Positions 62,096 through 64,000 of a stretch of 64,000 bases of DNA are shown here, piece after piece. This DNA is from Halomicrococcus gelatinilyticus (GTDB lineage Archaea > Halobacteriota > Halobacteria > Halobacteriales > Haladaptataceae). The number at the start of each line of letters is the position of its first letter. Within the stretch, counting starts at the first letter, position 1. The stretch is from assembly GCA_024227995.1 (NCBI GenBank), contig CP100465.1, forward strand, positions 1,984,001 to 2,048,000, read 5' to 3'. The notes under the pieces are model-generated. The model saw only the letters and a list, made by a program, of their open reading frames with translations, was not told the DNA's origin and did no database searches. A program made the position numbers and the translations under genes.

Positions 62096-62643
62096 GGTCG
62101 TACCGGGGTCGCCGAGCGCGAAAAACCCCACGAAGCTGGCGGTTGTGGGCCTGAACGTGGTCGCGTGCTGTGATTCCAGATGGGAGTGTTTGAGTCGCGT
62201 AGTACTCCACTTGGCCGGTCGTTACTACCTCGAACGCCCATGGCGGTTCCGGTCGAGGGCAGTCCTCCCGGAACCGCCAGCCCCTTTCAGTCTCGCCTGC
62301 GTAGCTCGTCCGGCCAGCCGAAACGGGTGGGACTGAAAGGGGCCGCGTGTTGGGCGAACCCGGGCGACGTCGTCGTGAGCGAAGCGAACGACGGCTCGGC
62401 GAGCTCGCTCGCCATTGCAAGCACCGCAGCCGCCGGAGGCGGCGAGGAGCGCAGCGAGACCTGGGAGCCCAACACGCGGGGGCTTTCGAGGTTCCTATCA
62501 CCCTCGCTGTTCGCTCGGATGCGAGTCGTCACGGTTGCTGTTCCCTCGAACGAGAGCTATCGCCACTCCCTCGACCACCTCTCCAGGTCCTCCCCGAACG
62601 CAGAACGCGGGAGGTTTTAAGCGCGGGGACGAACTCCGCGAGT
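62096..62643. other. 548-bp non-coding gap with strong structure, between larC and tmk
   Basis: No credible ORF. Three perfect inverted repeats lie in a row (see the next entry). The stretch also contains runs of the type GAGCGAAGCGAACGA and GAGGAGCGCAGCGAG that recur in haloarchaeal intergenic DNA. A TTTTAAG box at 62615-62621 gives tmk its promoter. A structured RNA or a spread repeat element are both possible. Confidence 0.5.
62241..62479. repeat. Cluster of three perfect inverted repeats
   Basis: Arm pairs: TGGCGGTTCC 62241-62250 with GGAACCGCCA 62270-62279; CCCCTTTCAGTC 62281-62292 with GACTGAAAGGGG 62331-62342; CCGCGTGTTGGGC 62343-62355 with GCCCAACACGCGG 62467-62479. They are directly adjacent and would fold as three helices side by side. 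The motif GACTGAAAGGGG looks familiar from other haloarchaeal intergenic regions, though I cannot search. Confidence 0.7.
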
Positions 62644-63240
62644 ATGCTCATCACGCTGGAGGGTCTGGACGGCAGCGGGAAGACGACCGTCTGGGAGGTG
62701 CTCCGCGAGGAGTACGACGACGCGGTGTTCACCCGCGAGCCGACCGACTCGTGGTACGGCGAGGCGGTCGAACGCTCCATCCAGGACGACGACGCCGACG
62801 CCGTCGCCGAACTGTTCCTCTACACCGCCGACCACGCAGCCCACCTCGCCGACACCGTCGAACCCGCGCTGGAGTCGGGGAAGCTCGTCGTCTCCGACCG
62901 CTTCTCCGACTCCCGGTACGCCTACCAGGCCGTCAGCCTGGAGGGCGTCGTCCCGCGCCCGATGGAGTACATCATGGGCGTCCACCGGCCGTGGACCCGC
63001 AAGCCCGACTGCACCATCTACCTCGACGTCGACCCCGAGACGGCCGCGGCCCGCAGCGGCGCGACCAACAAGTTCGAGCAGGCCGGCTTCCTCGCGCAGG
63101 TGCGGGCGAACTACGAGCGCCTCATCGACGCGGAACCGGGGCGGTTCGTCCGCGTCGACGCCACCCAGTCCCCCGAGGCGGTCGTCGAAGGCGTCCTCGA
63201 CGTCGTCGAGCGCGTCACCGACGAGCACGACGACGGATAG
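62644..63240 (+). CDS. tmk: Thymidylate kinase
   Basis: A 198-residue dTMP kinase. P-loop [10 protein letters not shown] at residues 5-14, DR(F/Y)-type motif [15 protein letters not shown], and lid [23 protein letters not shown]. It phosphorylates dTMP to dTDP for DNA synthesis. A GGTTTTAAGCG box about 27 bp upstream gives a short leader. Full length and intact. Confidence 0.95.
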   Translation: MLITLEGLDGSGKTTVWEVLREEYDDAVFTREPTDSWYGEAVERSIQDDDADAVAELFLYTADHAAHLADTVEPALESGKLVVSDRFSDSRYAYQAVSLEGVVPRPMEYIMGVHRPWTRKPDCTIYLDVDPETAAARSGATNKFEQAGFLAQVRANYERLIDAEPGRFVRVDATQSPEAVVEGVLDVVERVTDEHDDG

Positions 63241-63295
63241 CCAACACCTGCCTGCGGACGAGCCACCTTTGTCAATCGGTCCCGTACGCTAGTCT

Positions 63296-63670
63296 ATGGC
63301 GGACGACGACGGCGACGACGGCCTCGGGTTCACCCTCCCGCCGCTCCGACTGCCGGCGTTCACGCTGCCCGACCACCTCGGGTTCGCGTTCCCCCGGACG
63401 CCGGAGAAGCGCGCCCCGGTCCGCGTCGACGCCCGTACCGTGTTCGTCGCCGCGCTGGCGTTCGACCTCCTCGACGCGCTGGTGGTGCTCCTCGCCGGTG
63501 CGGCAGTCCCGTGGCCGCGCGCGTTCGTCGGCACGCTCGCGCTCGCGCCGCTGGTCGGCCCGGTCGCACTGGCGTACGCCTGGGAGGCCGTCGCCGCGAC
63601 GGCCGGCCTGCCGTGGCTGGCGGTCGCGCCGTCAGCGACGTTGCTGGTCCTCGCGCGCCTGTTCCGGTAG
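63296..63670 (+). CDS. Conserved haloarchaeal membrane protein
   Basis: A 124-residue protein: an acidic start, a Pro-rich stretch (LPPLRLPAFTLPDHLGFAF), then three hydrophobic segments and a basic end (ARLFR). Its end overlaps the convergent next gene by 39 bp. Probably an integral membrane protein; function unknown. Confidence 0.7.
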   Translation: MADDDGDDGLGFTLPPLRLPAFTLPDHLGFAFPRTPEKRAPVRVDARTVFVAALAFDLLDALVVLLAGAAVPWPRAFVGTLALAPLVGPVALAYAWEAVAATAGLPWLAVAPSATLLVLARLFR

Positions 63671-63973
63671 CTCCATCTCGTCCGGTGGCGGCATCCAGAA
63701 GAGGTCGATGGAGATGCCGAGGGTGAAGGGAAGCACCCAGACGAGGATGAGCACGGTGCCGCGGTCGCCGAGGCCACTGCCGCCGAGGCCGACCGCGCCG
63801 CTCAGCACGAGCGTCGTCGCCACGTACACGAGCGGCATCAGCAGGAGCGTGTAGACGACCGCGCCCCAGCGCGTCGAGAGCCGCATCCGGAAGAACCGCA
63901 CGGTGACCGCGGTGATCACCGTGTTCACGAGGATGATGAACAGGAACCCGAACGCGGTGGCGGCCGAAATCAT
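63632..63973 (-). CDS. Conserved haloarchaeal membrane protein
   Basis: A 113-residue protein with three hydrophobic segments (about 5-25, 38-60, 72-92) followed by a conserved-looking tail WMPPPDEMELPEQAREDQQRR. The length and pattern recur in haloarchaea. Convergent overlap of 39 bp with the previous gene. The start lies near the right edge of the window but is inside it. Function unknown. Confidence 0.72.
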   Translation of the reverse strand: MISAATAFGFLFIILVNTVITAVTVRFFRMRLSTRWGAVVYTLLLMPLVYVATTLVLSGAVGLGGSGLGDRGTVLILVWVLPFTLGISIDLFWMPPPDEMELPEQAREDQQRR

Positions 63974-64000
63974 GTCCGGACGTAGGAAGGCCGGACTCTT

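Noticed and set aside
62096..62643. RNase P RNA or SRP RNA in the structured gap before tmk
   Set aside because: None of the conserved core words of either RNA was found.
1..64000. CRISPR array, rRNA operon or prophage
   Set aside because: No regularly spaced repeats, no rRNA signatures, and no phage structural genes were seen.

Overview
This window is GC-rich, protein-dense chromosomal DNA from a halophilic archaeon (class Halobacteria). The encoded proteins are strongly acidic (many Asp/Glu, few Lys). Many genes have a TATA-like box about 25-30 bp before the start codon and little or no leader. The set includes archaeal or haloarchaeal families: class II NrdJ, RadB, ribosomal protein S8e, PTH2, TruD, BAT/HTH_10 regulators, DUF7344-type winged helices, an Hvo_1808-type surface protein and a single-domain lycopene cyclase. 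The genus cannot be fixed from the sequence alone. Most of the window is core metabolism; the only mobile DNA seen is one TnpB element and a tRNA-linked duplication.

Layout. 0-6.8 kb: end of an ABC transporter, a DHH phosphoesterase, BtpA, a run of haloarchaeal hypotheticals, a GNAT enzyme and a universal stress protein. 7-17.6 kb: M32 carboxypeptidase, a flavin disulfide reductase, KDG kinase divergent from a PAS/GAF/BAT regulator, an aldo/keto reductase, dihydroorotase, a lipoate-ligase-like protein and an M23-like protein. 17.6-24.2 kb: an isochorismatase-type hydrolase and nicotinate phosphoribosyltransferase (possible NAD salvage) around an Hvo_1808-type lipoprotein, then an AMMECR1 protein, a membrane-anchored 2Fe-2S ferredoxin and a REC-PAS protein. 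24.3-31 kb: an LVIVD-repeat protein, an IS605-type TnpB element inserted just before the pth2 start codon, then pth2, a winged helix, truD and purC. 31-39 kb: nrdJ and the trpDFEG operon. 39-47 kb: tRNA-Val with a duplicated 3' end, two regulatory/membrane proteins, lycopene cyclase, a CBS protein with an HPF-like tail, purSQ, purU, a DUF2240-type protein and rps8e. 45.9-52.5 kb: an AbrB-PhoU regulator divergent from pstS-pstC-pstA-pstB-phoU. 52.6-64 kb: an Lrp regulator, carA, radB, carB on the other strand, a RuvC/RNase H-like protein, larC, tmk and small membrane proteins.

The most rewarding signals are regulatory. A perfect 21-bp palindrome lies between kdgK and the BAT regulator. A palindromic TTACGA site lies between lrp and carA, with the same half-sites again in front of carB. 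A pair of inverted TGTAC-type sites flanks the expected trpD start site. A 10-bp element is mirrored in front of the two phosphate transcription units, and two palindromes separate purS and purU. Structural oddities are a perfect 85-bp tandem duplication covering the phoU end, a 26-bp duplication of the tRNA-Val 3' end, and a block of three strong inverted repeats before tmk. I found no CRISPR array, rRNA, prophage, or clearly new multi-gene defence or metabolic system.
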